Assembly (NCBI GenBank): GCA_964502665.1
Contig: CAZCXP010000049.1
Location: 1 to 16,194 of the forward strand
Length of the DNA stretch: 16,194 nucleotides
Source: SOKG01 sp964502665
GTDB lineage: Bacteria; Chloroflexota; Dehalococcoidia; SZUA-161
Direction: 5' to 3'
Shown: piece after piece, positions 6,539 through 14,224 of the stretch
Position numbering within the stretch: the first letter of the stretch is position 1
How the letters are laid out: each line of letters starts with the position of its first letter
Translations under genes and position numbers: made by a program
Notes under the pieces: generated by a model
What the model saw: only the letters and a program-made list of their open reading frames with translations
Database searches by the model: none
Told to the model about the DNA's origin: nothing

Positions 6539-7999
6539 ATGTCGGGAAAAGAAGGTTTGATAGCTATACTTGGCGGCGCAAATGTATTAGACACGCCCGA
6601 GCTCCTTGAGGCCTATTCCAGGGACGAGAGCTTCGTCCGACACATGAAGCCTCAATATGTGGCAAGGCCCCAGAATACCGAAGAGGTGCAGGAGATAGTG
6701 AAGTGGGCCAATAGCACGGCCACGCCCCTCATCCCGGTGAGCTCCGGCCCGCCTCACTTCCGGGGCGATACAGTGCCAAGCCTGGGCGGGGTCATTGTAG
6801 AGCTAACCGGGATGAAAAGGATCATCAGGATCAACCGTAGAAACAGGGTCGCGATGATCGAGCCGGGGGTAACCTTCGCCGAGCTCCAGCCAGAGCTGGA
6901 AAAGGAGGGGCTTAGACTTCCCATGCCTCCGTGTCCTCGCAGATCGAAATCGGTGCTGGGTAGCTGCCTGGAGAGGGAGCCCACCATAATACCCAAGTAT
7001 CAGTGGGACATCTCCGACCCTCTGCTTTGCACCGAGGTGGTCTTTGGCACTGGCGACCTTTTCAGGACCGGGGAGGCGGCGGGCCCGGGGAGTCTGGAAG
7101 CCCAGTGGGCATCGGGGCAGGCCCAGACCAATCCTATGGGGCCCTTTCAGGTCGACTTCTTCAGGCTTATCCAAGGGGCTCAGGGAACCACGGGGATCGT
7201 CACCTGGGCCACGGTGAAATGCGAGCTTCTAGCCCGCCTCCAGAAGCCTCTGCTGGTGGCGTCGCGGAGATTGGAGGATTTGCTCGATTTCGCCTACAGG
7301 CTCCTGTGGGCGAGGCTGGGCGACGAGCTGCTTATCCTGAACAGTCTCAACCTTGCCGCGATCCTGGGCGAGGACCGGGACGAGATCAAGGCGCTGCGGG
7401 ACACCCTTCCTCAATGGGTGCTCGTCGTCTGCGTAGCGGGCTACGAAAGGCTTCCCCAAGAGAGAGTTGAATACCAGGAGAAGGACGTTATGGATGTCGC
7501 ACAGCGCTTTGGGGTTGAGCCTCAGATCGCGATACCAGGAGCGAGAGCGAGCGATGTCCTGGAGGCGTTATCGAGCGTTTCCGCCGAGCCTTACTGGAAG
7601 CTCAGGTACAAGGGCGGTTGCCACGACATCTTCTTCCTGACCACTCTGGATAGAGCCCCGGAGTTCATATCCCGCGTCTATCAGATGGCGGCTGCGGCGG
7701 GGTATCCCGGTACCGATATCGGTATATACCTGCAGCCGCAGATTCAAGGCCGCGCCTGTCACTGCGAGTTCAATCTGAGCTGCGATCCCAGCAATGCGAA
7801 AGAGGTGGAGAAGGTCCGGCAGCTATTCCTCGATGCGAGCAGGGAGCTGATCTCTATGGGAGGGTTCTTCTCCAGGCCCTACGGGCCCTGGGCGGAGATG
7901 GCTTACAACAGAGATGGACAGAGCGCCATGGCTCTCAAGAAGGTCAAAGAGATCTTCGACCCGAACAACGTGATGAACCCGGGCAAATTGTGCTTCTAG
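6539..7999 (+). CDS. GlcD-like FAD-linked oxidase (PCMH/VAO family)
   Basis: Flavin dehydrogenase of the D-lactate/glycolate oxidase superfamily, cytoplasmic. The PCMH-type FAD domain spans about 37-230: VARPQNTEEVQEIVKWAN (41-58), a phosphate-binding region PVSSGPPHFRGDTVP (66-80) in place of the more usual glycine-rich loop, RVAMIEPGVTFAEL (103-116), and GAQGTTGIVTWATVK (213-227). The cap and C-terminal domain end in FDPNNVMNPGKLCF (473-486), the standard ending of this family. Cysteine is frequent (132, 143, 164, 228 and CHCEFNLSC near 409). AAGGAGG six bases before the ATG fixes the start. It precedes the Fe-S gene by 10 bases, the GlcD-GlcF arrangement. The substrate is probably a 2-hydroxy acid or related alcohol, by family only. 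Confidence 0.87.
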   Translation: MSGKEGLIAILGGANVLDTPELLEAYSRDESFVRHMKPQYVARPQNTEEVQEIVKWANSTATPLIPVSSGPPHFRGDTVPSLGGVIVELTGMKRIIRINRRNRVAMIEPGVTFAELQPELEKEGLRLPMPPCPRRSKSVLGSCLEREPTIIPKYQWDISDPLLCTEVVFGTGDLFRTGEAAGPGSLEAQWASGQAQTNPMGPFQVDFFRLIQGAQGTTGIVTWATVKCELLARLQKPLLVASRRLEDLLDFAYRLLWARLGDELLILNSLNLAAILGEDRDEIKALRDTLPQWVLVVCVAGYERLPQERVEYQEKDVMDVAQRFGVEPQIAIPGARASDVLEALSSVSAEPYWKLRYKGGCHDIFFLTTLDRAPEFISRVYQMAAAAGYPGTDIGIYLQPQIQGRACHCEFNLSCDPSNAKEVEKVRQLFLDASRELISMGGFFSRPYGPWAEMAYNRDGQSAMALKKVKEIFDPNNVMNPGKLCF

Positions 8000-8009
8000 G
8001 GGGTAGGAT

Positions 8010-9284
8010 ATGACACTGCTGGATTACCGAAACGATATGCAAAGATGCAGCCGGTGCTCACTCTGCAAATGGCCGCCACTGTCACAGATAAAGAGCTGGA
8101 GGTTCTCCAATGTCTGTCCCAGCATGGTGTGGGGTAATTTCCATGCCTACTCGGCGGGCGGCAGGATGATCGCTGCCCTGGCGCTGCTGGATGGGAGGAT
8201 AGACTACACAGACCGGCTCGTGGAAATTGTGTATCGCTGCCAGATGGGAGGTGCCTGCGACGTATCGTGCAAAGTCAACAGAGACCTTGATCCCCTGGAA
8301 GTGATGCTGGAACTGAGGGCGAAATGCGTCGAGGACGGCCAGGTACTGCCAGCCCACATGGTGATGATCGAAAGCCTGAGGAGCGATGACAACGCACTGG
8401 GCGAGCCAAAAGCTGAGCGAGGCAAATGGGCTGAGGGCCTGGAGGTCAAGGATATCACCAGGGAGAGGGCCGAGGTCCTCTACTTCGCGGGTTGCAGATA
8501 CTCCTTTGACCGGGACCTGCAGAGGACAGCCAGGGAGACGGTGAAGCTGCTGAGAATGGCAGGCGTTGATGTCGGCATTTCGGGCAAGGAGGAGGCATGC
8601 TGTGGAGGTCGCGCCTTTGAGATAGGCTATCGAGGAGAGTTCACCAAATACGCCGAGCACAACATAGAGACCTGGAATGCCGCGGGCGTGCGCACGGTGG
8701 TAACCTCCTGCGCCGATGGCTATGGGACTTTAAGGTCTGACTACCCAAGGATCGGCAAGACGATGAACTTCGAGGTAATGCACATCACCGAGTACCTCGA
8801 CCGCCTGATTGAAGAGGGGAGGCTGAAGCCGGCGAGGAGTGTCCCCCTGCGCGTTACATATCACGACCCATGCCATCTTGGCAGGCTGTCGGAGCCCTAC
8901 ATACCGTGGGAAGGTGTGGAGAAGAAGGTGCTGGGACAGGTTGTCATCAAGGACCCTCCCAAGGAGTTCAGGCGGGGCACAAATGGCATCTATGAACCGC
9001 CGCGGCATGTGCTCAGAAGTATCCCCGGCCTCCAGCTTGTCGAGATGGAGCGCATCAAGGAATATGCCTGGTGCTGCGGCGCCGGCGGTGGCGTGAAGGA
9101 GGCCTATCCCGACTTCGCCCTGTGGACAGCGACGGAAAGGATAGAAGAGGCGATGGCTACCGGCGCTGAAGCGCTGGTGACTGCCTGCCCCTGGTGCCAG
9201 AGAAATTTCAGGGACGCCCTGGAGCAGAGCGAGGCCAAGATCAAACTATACGATATTGTGGAACTGCTTCTCGAAGCGCTTTGA
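8010..9284 (+). CDS. CCG-domain iron-sulfur oxidoreductase subunit (GlcF/HdrD-like)
   Basis: Electron-transfer partner of the flanking FAD oxidases. The N-terminus has a cysteine cluster C13-x2-C16-x2-C19 with C36-P far downstream, then C77, C83 and C87. The spacing differs from the usual CxxCxxCxxxCP ferredoxin pattern, but two clusters are likely. Two CCG domains follow: FAGC162...EEACCGG (194-200)...TSC234ADG, and HDPC288HLGR...AWCCGAGGG (354-361)...TAC393PWC396. In HdrB/HdrD such domains hold non-cubane clusters for low-potential chemistry. The second CCG is complete; the first ends CADG rather than CxxC. No membrane segments are seen, so the complex is soluble. AGGGGG six bases upstream supports the ATG. 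It lies between one FAD oxidase and two more. Confidence 0.88.
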   Translation: MTLLDYRNDMQRCSRCSLCKWPPLSQIKSWRFSNVCPSMVWGNFHAYSAGGRMIAALALLDGRIDYTDRLVEIVYRCQMGGACDVSCKVNRDLDPLEVMLELRAKCVEDGQVLPAHMVMIESLRSDDNALGEPKAERGKWAEGLEVKDITRERAEVLYFAGCRYSFDRDLQRTARETVKLLRMAGVDVGISGKEEACCGGRAFEIGYRGEFTKYAEHNIETWNAAGVRTVVTSCADGYGTLRSDYPRIGKTMNFEVMHITEYLDRLIEEGRLKPARSVPLRVTYHDPCHLGRLSEPYIPWEGVEKKVLGQVVIKDPPKEFRRGTNGIYEPPRHVLRSIPGLQLVEMERIKEYAWCCGAGGGVKEAYPDFALWTATERIEEAMATGAEALVTACPWCQRNFRDALEQSEAKIKLYDIVELLLEAL

Positions 9285-9308
9285 GAAGCCTGGGTCAGGG
9301 AGCGGAAA

Positions 9309-10886
9309 ATGGGCTTGCGTAGAGACGTCTATCGAGTGCTGGAAGGTATTGTAGGTCCGCAGAACATCTCTGAAGACCCTGTGATACTGGACACATACGC
9401 ATTCCAGTGGCTGGCCGAGACTATCTCAGGGACGAAGTTCGCCGCCAGGCCTGAGGCTGTATTACTGCCAGGAAGTACAGAGGAGGTCCAGGCAGTAATC
9501 AAGACGTGCAACAGGTACGGGATAAGGTGCAAAGCATTCAGCACCGGTTGGGGCCCGTGGAATACCGTCGGCGGGGAGGGGGTTGTCCAGTTAGACCTGA
9601 GGAGAATGAACAGGATTCTGGACGTAGATGCGAAGAACATGTACGCCGTGGTCGAGCCCTATGTTATAGGGGCGCAGCTCCAGGTCGAGGCTATGAAGAA
9701 GGGGCTTAACTGCCACATAATAGGAGCAGGATCAAACACCTCCATCCTGGCGAGCGCTACATCGATGGCCGGATATGGGCTCTCGGGAATCTTCATGGGG
9801 TACAGCGGCTGCAACGTGCTGGCGGTGGAATGGGTGCTGCCCACGGGGGAAATACTGAGGCTGGGTTCTCTGGGATCGGGAGCCGGCTGGTTCTGTGGGG
9901 ATGGCCCAGGACCGAGCCTGCGAGGCGTAATGAGAGGCTTCATTGGAGCCCTGGGAGGTCTCGGCGTGTTCACCAAGTGCGCGGTCAAGCTCTACCCGTG
10001 GTACGGCCCGGCTACTATCCCCATGGAAGGGATTAGACCGCTGGACGGCATGCCGATCCCTGAGAGTTTCCGCGTCCACAGCCTCACCTTCCCAAGCTGG
10101 GAGGCACTCGCGGATGCGGTGTATAGAATCGGGGAGGCCGAGATAGGGTATGTTGTGGGCAGAGCGCTTCCGCCAGGCATGATACCTGTGCTCAATGTCA
10201 GTTCATCGGCGGAATATGCTCAAATGCTGCAGATGGTCACCATGGCAGGCGTGATGGATGAGTTCAAGTACTGCATCCAGACTATTCTGGGCGCCAGCTC
10301 AGCCAGGGAGCTTGAATACCAGGAGCGTGCTCTGGAAGAGATCCTGTCAGAAACCGGAGGGACGATCATAGCTTCGATGGAGGAGGCATCCGTCCGCGAG
10401 GTGCTTTTCCGCGCGCTTATCAAGGTGGAGGGGATTTCCAGGGTATTCCAGCTGGCAGGGACATTTGCCACGTCTCTCGGTGCCGGGACGTCGTGGGACG
10501 CAGCCGTAGCCTCGGGCAAGCTTGGTGAGCAGTTGAAGCGGAAGTACATTGAACAGGGCGTGATCGCAGATGATGGCGGGGACCTTGCCTGGGGAGGGGC
10601 ATATCAGCACTGCCGCTTCGGACACCTGGAGGAGATCATTATGTACGATTTCCAGGATGCCGAATCGTTGAAGGGTGCGGATGACTACGTTGCGGAGTCG
10701 GCACAAGCAGCGGTAGAGAAAAGCCTGGGGCAGCCTATCTCGATTGTCCCGGGCATGGCGGAACACTTCGGGCCCACCAGCTTCAACTACCATATCTGGA
10801 TGCGAAAGATTAAAAAAGCGTTTGATCCCGGCATGACCGCGGACCCCAGCTTCTACATCGAGGCTGAGCAGCCGCCAGGGAAATGA
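9309..10886 (+). CDS. FAD-binding oxidase, first of a tandem pair
   Basis: VAO/PCMH-family flavoprotein of 525 residues. The FAD domain (about 46-231) shows ARPEAVLLPGSTEEV (46-60), FSTGWGPWNTVGG (77-89), AVVEPYVIGAQLQVEAM (113-129), GLSGIFMGYSG (157-167), GDGPGPSLRGVMRG (197-210) and GALGGLGVFTKCAVKLYPW (213-231). The C-terminus ends KKAFDPGMTADPSFYIE, the family ending without the usual N-P-G-K. GGGAG six bases before the ATG sets the start, 24 bases after the Fe-S gene. It is closely similar along its whole length to the next gene. The substrate is unknown; in a GlcDEF-like complex it could be a second flavin subunit (GlcE role) or an independent dehydrogenase sharing the Fe-S/ETF outlet. 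Confidence 0.85.
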   Translation: MGLRRDVYRVLEGIVGPQNISEDPVILDTYAFQWLAETISGTKFAARPEAVLLPGSTEEVQAVIKTCNRYGIRCKAFSTGWGPWNTVGGEGVVQLDLRRMNRILDVDAKNMYAVVEPYVIGAQLQVEAMKKGLNCHIIGAGSNTSILASATSMAGYGLSGIFMGYSGCNVLAVEWVLPTGEILRLGSLGSGAGWFCGDGPGPSLRGVMRGFIGALGGLGVFTKCAVKLYPWYGPATIPMEGIRPLDGMPIPESFRVHSLTFPSWEALADAVYRIGEAEIGYVVGRALPPGMIPVLNVSSSAEYAQMLQMVTMAGVMDEFKYCIQTILGASSARELEYQERALEEILSETGGTIIASMEEASVREVLFRALIKVEGISRVFQLAGTFATSLGAGTSWDAAVASGKLGEQLKRKYIEQGVIADDGGDLAWGGAYQHCRFGHLEEIIMYDFQDAESLKGADDYVAESAQAAVEKSLGQPISIVPGMAEHFGPTSFNYHIWMRKIKKAFDPGMTADPSFYIEAEQPPGK

Positions 10887-10955
10887 TCTGAAGACTTGCT
10901 GGCGCTAAGAAGTGCGGAGTCTCGCCGCTACTGCGTGAGCCTGAAGGAGGATGAG

Positions 10956-12515
10956 ATGGCATTAACCAGAGATGTCTACCAGGTTCTGGAGGACATCGTA
11001 GGCGCCGATAACATCTCGCAAGAACCCGTGATTCTCGACAGCTATGCCTTCCAGTATCTGGCAGAGGCTGTTACCGGGACCAAGTTCTGCGCCAGGCCCG
11101 GGGCTGTGGTCCTACCGGGGAGCACGGAGGAGGTCCAGGCAATAGTCAAGGCCTGTAACAGGTACGGGGTGAAGTACAAGGCCCTCAGCACAGGTTGGGG
11201 TGTGTGGAACGCGGTCAGCGGCGCTGAAACCATCCAGCTTGACCTTAGAAGGATGAACAGGATCCTGGATATCGATGAGAAGAACATGTACGCCGTCGTG
11301 GAGCCGTATGTCATAGCGGCGCAGCTTCAAGTTGAAGCCATGAGGAAGGGCCTGAACTGCCACATCGTGGGGGCCGGAGCCAACTTCTCGCCTCTGGCGA
11401 GCTGTACATCGGTGCAGGGACAGGGACTCTCCGGCATATCGATGGGCTACAGCGGCCGCAATCCGCTGGCAGTGGAATGGGTGCTGCCTACGGGCGATAT
11501 CCTGAGGCTGGGTTCACTGGGGTCGGGGGCTGGCTGGTTCTGCGGAGACGGACCGGGCCCCAGCCTGAGGGGCGTAATGAGGGGCGTGGTGGGTGCCCTG
11601 GGGGGCATGGGCGTATTCACCAAGTGCGCAATCAAGCTCTATCCCTGGCCCGGTCCGCCGGCACCGGAGATCGAGGGCTCGACTCCTGAGTACATGATCG
11701 CAGTCCCCGACAACTTCAGATCCTACGTCATCGCTTTCCCCAACTGGGAAAGGTTCGCCGATGCCACATACCGGATCTGCGAGGCTGAGATAGGGTACAC
11801 AATGGGTAGGGAGCTGGCTCCAGGCCTGGTGCCACTGCTTATAGCAAGCTCCTCAGCCGAATACGCCGAGATGCGCCAATCCGGAGCGATGGACGAAGTG
11901 ATGGAAGAGTTCCGATACTCCTTCCTGCTGATACTGGCCGGCGGCTCGCTGAGGGAGATCGAGTATCAGGAGAGGGCTCTGCGCGAGATCCTGGCCGAGA
12001 CCGAGGGCTGGATCCCCGCGCTGGCGCAGGACCCCGATACGGAAAAGAGGATACTTGCTGTCATGATCAAGTGGGATCGCCAGGGGCGGATATTCCGGCT
12101 GGCGGGCACCTTTCATACCTCGTTCGGGGCTCCTACCGCCTGGGATACGGCGGTGGAGGGCGCCAAGGTGGGGGAGGAGCTGAAGAAGAAGTACATAGCA
12201 AAGGGCGTGATCGTAGACGATGCCGCTGACAATGCCTGGGGAGGGCCGTATGAACAAGGCCGATTCGGGCATCTGGAAGAGCTATATATGTACGATCCAG
12301 CCGATCCTGAGTCGGCAAAGGGCGCGATGGAATACGTTGCTGAAGCAGACCAGGCAATTGTGCAAAGAAGCCTCGGGCAGCCCATAGGCGTTCTCCCCGG
12401 TCAAGTAGACACGGTATACGGTCCCGCATGCTTCAATTTTCAAAACTGGGTACGTAAGCTCAAGAGAGCCTTTGATCCAAACATGGCGTCGGATTCCAAC
12501 TTCTACATAGAGTAG
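10956..12515 (+). CDS. FAD-binding oxidase, second of a tandem pair
   Basis: Paralogue of the preceding gene, aligning without gaps through the first ~230 residues and sharing blocks such as GDGPGPSLRGVMRG, NRILD-DxKNMYAVVEPYVI and SLGQPI. Same PCMH FAD domain then a substrate/cap domain; ends AFDPNMASDSNFYIE. The two copies diverge most in the cap region (about residues 230-420), where substrate is usually bound, so specificity may have shifted. The open frame extends 20 codons upstream to 10896, but AAGGAGG (10944-10950) five bases before the ATG at 10956, and alignment with the paralogue's N-terminus, fix a 519-residue product. It is the last clear member of the operon; no terminator is visible after it. 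Confidence 0.87.
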   Translation: MALTRDVYQVLEDIVGADNISQEPVILDSYAFQYLAEAVTGTKFCARPGAVVLPGSTEEVQAIVKACNRYGVKYKALSTGWGVWNAVSGAETIQLDLRRMNRILDIDEKNMYAVVEPYVIAAQLQVEAMRKGLNCHIVGAGANFSPLASCTSVQGQGLSGISMGYSGRNPLAVEWVLPTGDILRLGSLGSGAGWFCGDGPGPSLRGVMRGVVGALGGMGVFTKCAIKLYPWPGPPAPEIEGSTPEYMIAVPDNFRSYVIAFPNWERFADATYRICEAEIGYTMGRELAPGLVPLLIASSSAEYAEMRQSGAMDEVMEEFRYSFLLILAGGSLREIEYQERALREILAETEGWIPALAQDPDTEKRILAVMIKWDRQGRIFRLAGTFHTSFGAPTAWDTAVEGAKVGEELKKKYIAKGVIVDDAADNAWGGPYEQGRFGHLEELYMYDPADPESAKGAMEYVAEADQAIVQRSLGQPIGVLPGQVDTVYGPACFNFQNWVRKLKRAFDPNMASDSNFYIE

Positions 12516-12553
12516 ATTCACCAATATACGCAATAGATCCGTGTTGGCCGGGA

Positions 12554-12775
12554 ATGATTGCCTACAGCCCTGTTGGGGGGTATATCTATGCCAGTTTGTG
12601 GCGGAAAATGAGAAACGAGAGCAATCCAATTCAACGGTTTTTCAACTCGCGTCTGGGCATATGTAAGAATTGCGGGCACCCTTTCATGCTGCTGCCCAGA
12701 ATCAGCGGGCCGCTCAGGTCCACCTATTCGAAGCCCTGTCCTAAGTGCAAGAAGCCAGTAAAGATCAGGGTGTAG
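12554..12775 (+). CDS. Small zinc-ribbon protein
   Basis: 73 residues with CKNC (37-40) and CPKC (62-65), a paired CxxC arrangement about 22 residues apart, typical of a zinc ribbon. The C-terminus is basic (KKPVKIRV). The function is unknown; small ribbons of this kind may bind nucleic acid or act in assembly of other proteins. The start is uncertain: ATG 12554 has only GGGA immediately before it, and ATG 12608 (giving 55 residues, MRNESN...) has GGCGGA close upstream; both keep the ribbon. It follows the second tandem FAD oxidase by 38 bases on the same strand and could be co-transcribed. Confidence 0.6.
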   Translation: MIAYSPVGGYIYASLWRKMRNESNPIQRFFNSRLGICKNCGHPFMLLPRISGPLRSTYSKPCPKCKKPVKIRV

Positions 12776-12801
12776 AGGTGAAGGGTCAAGGTGTAGGGGT
12801 G
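12767..12801. repeat. Short imperfect direct repeat
   Basis: AGGGTGTAGAGGTG (12767-12780) recurs as AAGGTGTAGGGGTG (12788-12801), 21 bases apart with two mismatches. The first copy contains the zinc-ribbon stop codon. Probably a small local duplication; no function is evident. Confidence 0.4.
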
Positions 12802-12809
12802 GACATTCC

Positions 12810-12983
12810 CTAGCTAAGAGGCCGTACTCTTCCCAACCTCGCCATCAATTCCAGTTTAGTAACTGCATACTGCACGGACAGGGGTTCATCGGCAGCAACA
12901 CCTTCCCTCCTAACAGAGTCAGCCTCAGCCTCCTCTTCTTCCAGGACAAGTGTGTGCTGCTCCCTAGGTTCCTCAGTTATCAT
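12810..12983 (-). CDS. Possible small overlapping ORF downstream of the DivIVA-like gene
   Basis: The ATG at 12983 overlaps the last 11 bases of the DivIVA-like gene (ATGATAACTGA), an arrangement typical of translational coupling. It encodes 57 residues starting MITEEPREQ, with an acidic EEEEAEAD stretch and a mixed C-terminus (QYAVTKLELMARLG). No homologue is recognised. The only ribosome-site-like sequence is a purine-rich GAAGAAG. It could equally be noncoding 3' sequence, or an old C-terminal extension of the upstream protein separated by a frameshift. Confidence 0.3.
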   Translation of the reverse strand: MITEEPREQHTLVLEEEEAEADSVRREGVAADEPLSVQYAVTKLELMARLGRVRPLS

Positions 12984-14046
12984 CTTCTTCTTGCTCAGTT
13001 GGAGGAGCTTCGTATTCAGTGGGCTCGAGGGCTGTGGTCTCCTTCTCTGCTGATACAGCCTCCGTCCCTGCGATATCACCCAGGTCTGAGAGCAACCCCT
13101 CATAGACCTTCCTGAATTTATCTCTTATTTGCTCTTCGCCTATCTGTCTGAACCTCTGAAGAAGGAGCTCGGATTCCTTCTTGACACGTTGCGCCTCAGC
13201 TTCAGCCTTCTCTCTTGCCTCTTTCAGAATATTCTGTGCCTCCTCCTCAGCCTTTGCCGCTCCTGCTTCTACTAGCTGCTCGGCCTCTTGTCTCGCTTCG
13301 GCGATAATCCTGCTGGATTGCTCTTCGGCAGTTACCGTTATTAACTCTACTGTCTCTGCTGCCTGTTTTACGATTTGCTCGGCTTGCTGTTCGGCTGCTT
13401 CAGCCTTCTGTTTCGCTTCATCGATGATTCTATTGGCGTTCGCCTCTGCGGGTTCTCTGATAGCCGCTATCTCCTCTTCGGCCACTCTTATCATCTCTCT
13501 GACTTGTTGTTCAGCCAGTGAGAGCCTCTCATTTGAGGTCTCTTCTGCCAGTTGCTTAGCCTCAGCGACGATTCTGTCAGCTTCAGCCTTACCTTCCTCT
13601 TCGGCCTCAGCGATTATTCTACCAGTTTCAGCCCTGGCCTTTTCTTGGGCCTCAGCGACGATTCTATCGGCTTCGGCCTTGGCCTTTTCCTCGGCCCCGG
13701 CAATCATTCTGTCTGATTCGGCCTTGCTTTGCTGAGCCTCACTGGCTATTCTCTCAGCTACAGCCTTAGCTTGCTTTTCAGCATCGGCGATGATGGAAGC
13801 AGCCCGGGTGTTTGCCTCTTCTTGTATTTCCGCCTTGATAGATTCAGCTTGCTTGTCTGCTTCGATTATAGTCCTCTCTGCGAGCTTTGTGAGGGAATCT
13901 ACATTTTCCAGTCTCTTGGCGAGCGCATTATTCTGGTCTACGAGGTCAGCAATGAAGGAGAATACTTCGTCCTGGTCGAGCCCACTCTTGACTATCTTGA
14001 ACTTCTGCCGCCAAAGCTCGCTTACGTTGCCATTGCTTGTATCCAT
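12973..14046 (-). CDS. DivIVA-like long coiled-coil protein
   Basis: Numbered from the upstream in-frame GTG at 14055: an N-terminal DivIVA-type segment (FKIVKSGLDQDEVFSFIADL, 19-38, then the L-x-x-EN-like NALAKRLENVDSL) is followed by an almost uninterrupted Ala/Glu/Lys-rich coiled coil (about 60-320) and an acidic disordered tail ending EQEEDDN. Residues 112-171 are four 15-residue repeats. No membrane segment or signal peptide is present. DivIVA-domain proteins scaffold at curved membranes, division sites or poles; the precise role here is unknown. Start choice: ATG 14046 has GGAAGGA about ten bases upstream; GTG 14055 is only 2-3 bases from it. It is transcribed from its own promoter (14082-14110) and seems independent of the redox operons. 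The V/F-ATPase b/E-subunit-like coil is an alternative resemblance. Confidence 0.75.
   Translation of the reverse strand: MDTSNGNVSELWRQKFKIVKSGLDQDEVFSFIADLVDQNNALAKRLENVDSLTKLAERTIIEADKQAESIKAEIQEEANTRAASIIADAEKQAKAVAERIASEAQQSKAESDRMIAGAEEKAKAEADRIVAEAQEKARAETGRIIAEAEEEGKAEADRIVAEAKQLAEETSNERLSLAEQQVREMIRVAEEEIAAIREPAEANANRIIDEAKQKAEAAEQQAEQIVKQAAETVELITVTAEEQSSRIIAEARQEAEQLVEAGAAKAEEEAQNILKEAREKAEAEAQRVKKESELLLQRFRQIGEEQIRDKFRKVYEGLLSDLGDIAGTEAVSAEKETTALEPTEYEAPPTEQEEDDN
13543..13722 (-). repeat. Four 45-bp tandem repeats (15-residue coiled-coil units)
   Basis: The units encode AESDRMIAGAEEKAK, AEADRIVAEAQEKAR, AETGRIIAEAEEEGK and AEADRIVAEAKQLAE in perfect 15-residue register. DNA copies are visibly similar, for example the CAGCGACGATTCT block at about 13565 and 13660 (plus-strand reading). 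A degenerate unit precedes them (residues about 97-111). The region may expand or contract by slippage or unequal recombination. Confidence 0.75.
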
Positions 14047-14081
14047 GATTGTCACATCCTTCCACCGATAGCTCGTGTCGG

Positions 14082-14110
14082 ATTGTAGAACGACCTACGT
14101 TACTTTGCAA
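14082..14110 (-). promoter_or_regulatory. Promoter of the DivIVA-like gene
   Basis: On the minus strand TTGCAA (14110-14105, 4/6 match) is followed after exactly 17 bases by TACAAT (14087-14082, 5/6 match). Transcription would start near 14075, about 30 bases before the ATG at 14046. Confidence 0.6.
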
Positions 14111-14121
14111 TGAGATTTTGG

Positions 14122-14147
14122 TACTAGTCCGAACTAGGACTTTAGTA
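14122..14147. repeat. Imperfect inverted repeat upstream of the DivIVA-like promoter
   Basis: TACTA-GTCC (14122-14130) and GGAC-TT-TAGTA (14137-14147) form an inverted repeat with a 6-base centre and a 2-base bulge. It lies about 12 bp upstream of the -35 box, where an activator or repressor could bind. No T-run is present, so it is not a convincing terminator for the RACo gene. Confidence 0.3.
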
Positions 14148-14224
14148 TGGGTTATAGGCATTTCCGGTTGCCACGCATATGCATCTGATCGTCTCCCTGG
14201 TGGTGCTGGAGACTGAAGTCCTTA

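Noticed and set aside
6019..6594. Minus-strand ORF of 191 codons
   Set aside because: Antisense to EtfB and the start of the FAD oxidase; low-complexity Ser/Ala content and no homology recognised.
8082..8660. Minus-strand ORF of 192 codons
   Set aside because: Antisense to the CCG Fe-S protein, whose cysteine motifs make the plus frame certain.
13181..13735. Long plus-strand ORF (184 codons), Ala/Ser/Cys-rich
   Set aside because: It is the antisense shadow of the repetitive Ala/Glu-rich coiled-coil gene; the composition is a mirror of its codons, with no RBS or family match.
14191..14213. Hairpin GTCTCC...GGAGAC as terminator of the RACo gene
   Set aside because: The stem is only 6 bp with an 11-base loop, and no T-run follows on the minus strand.
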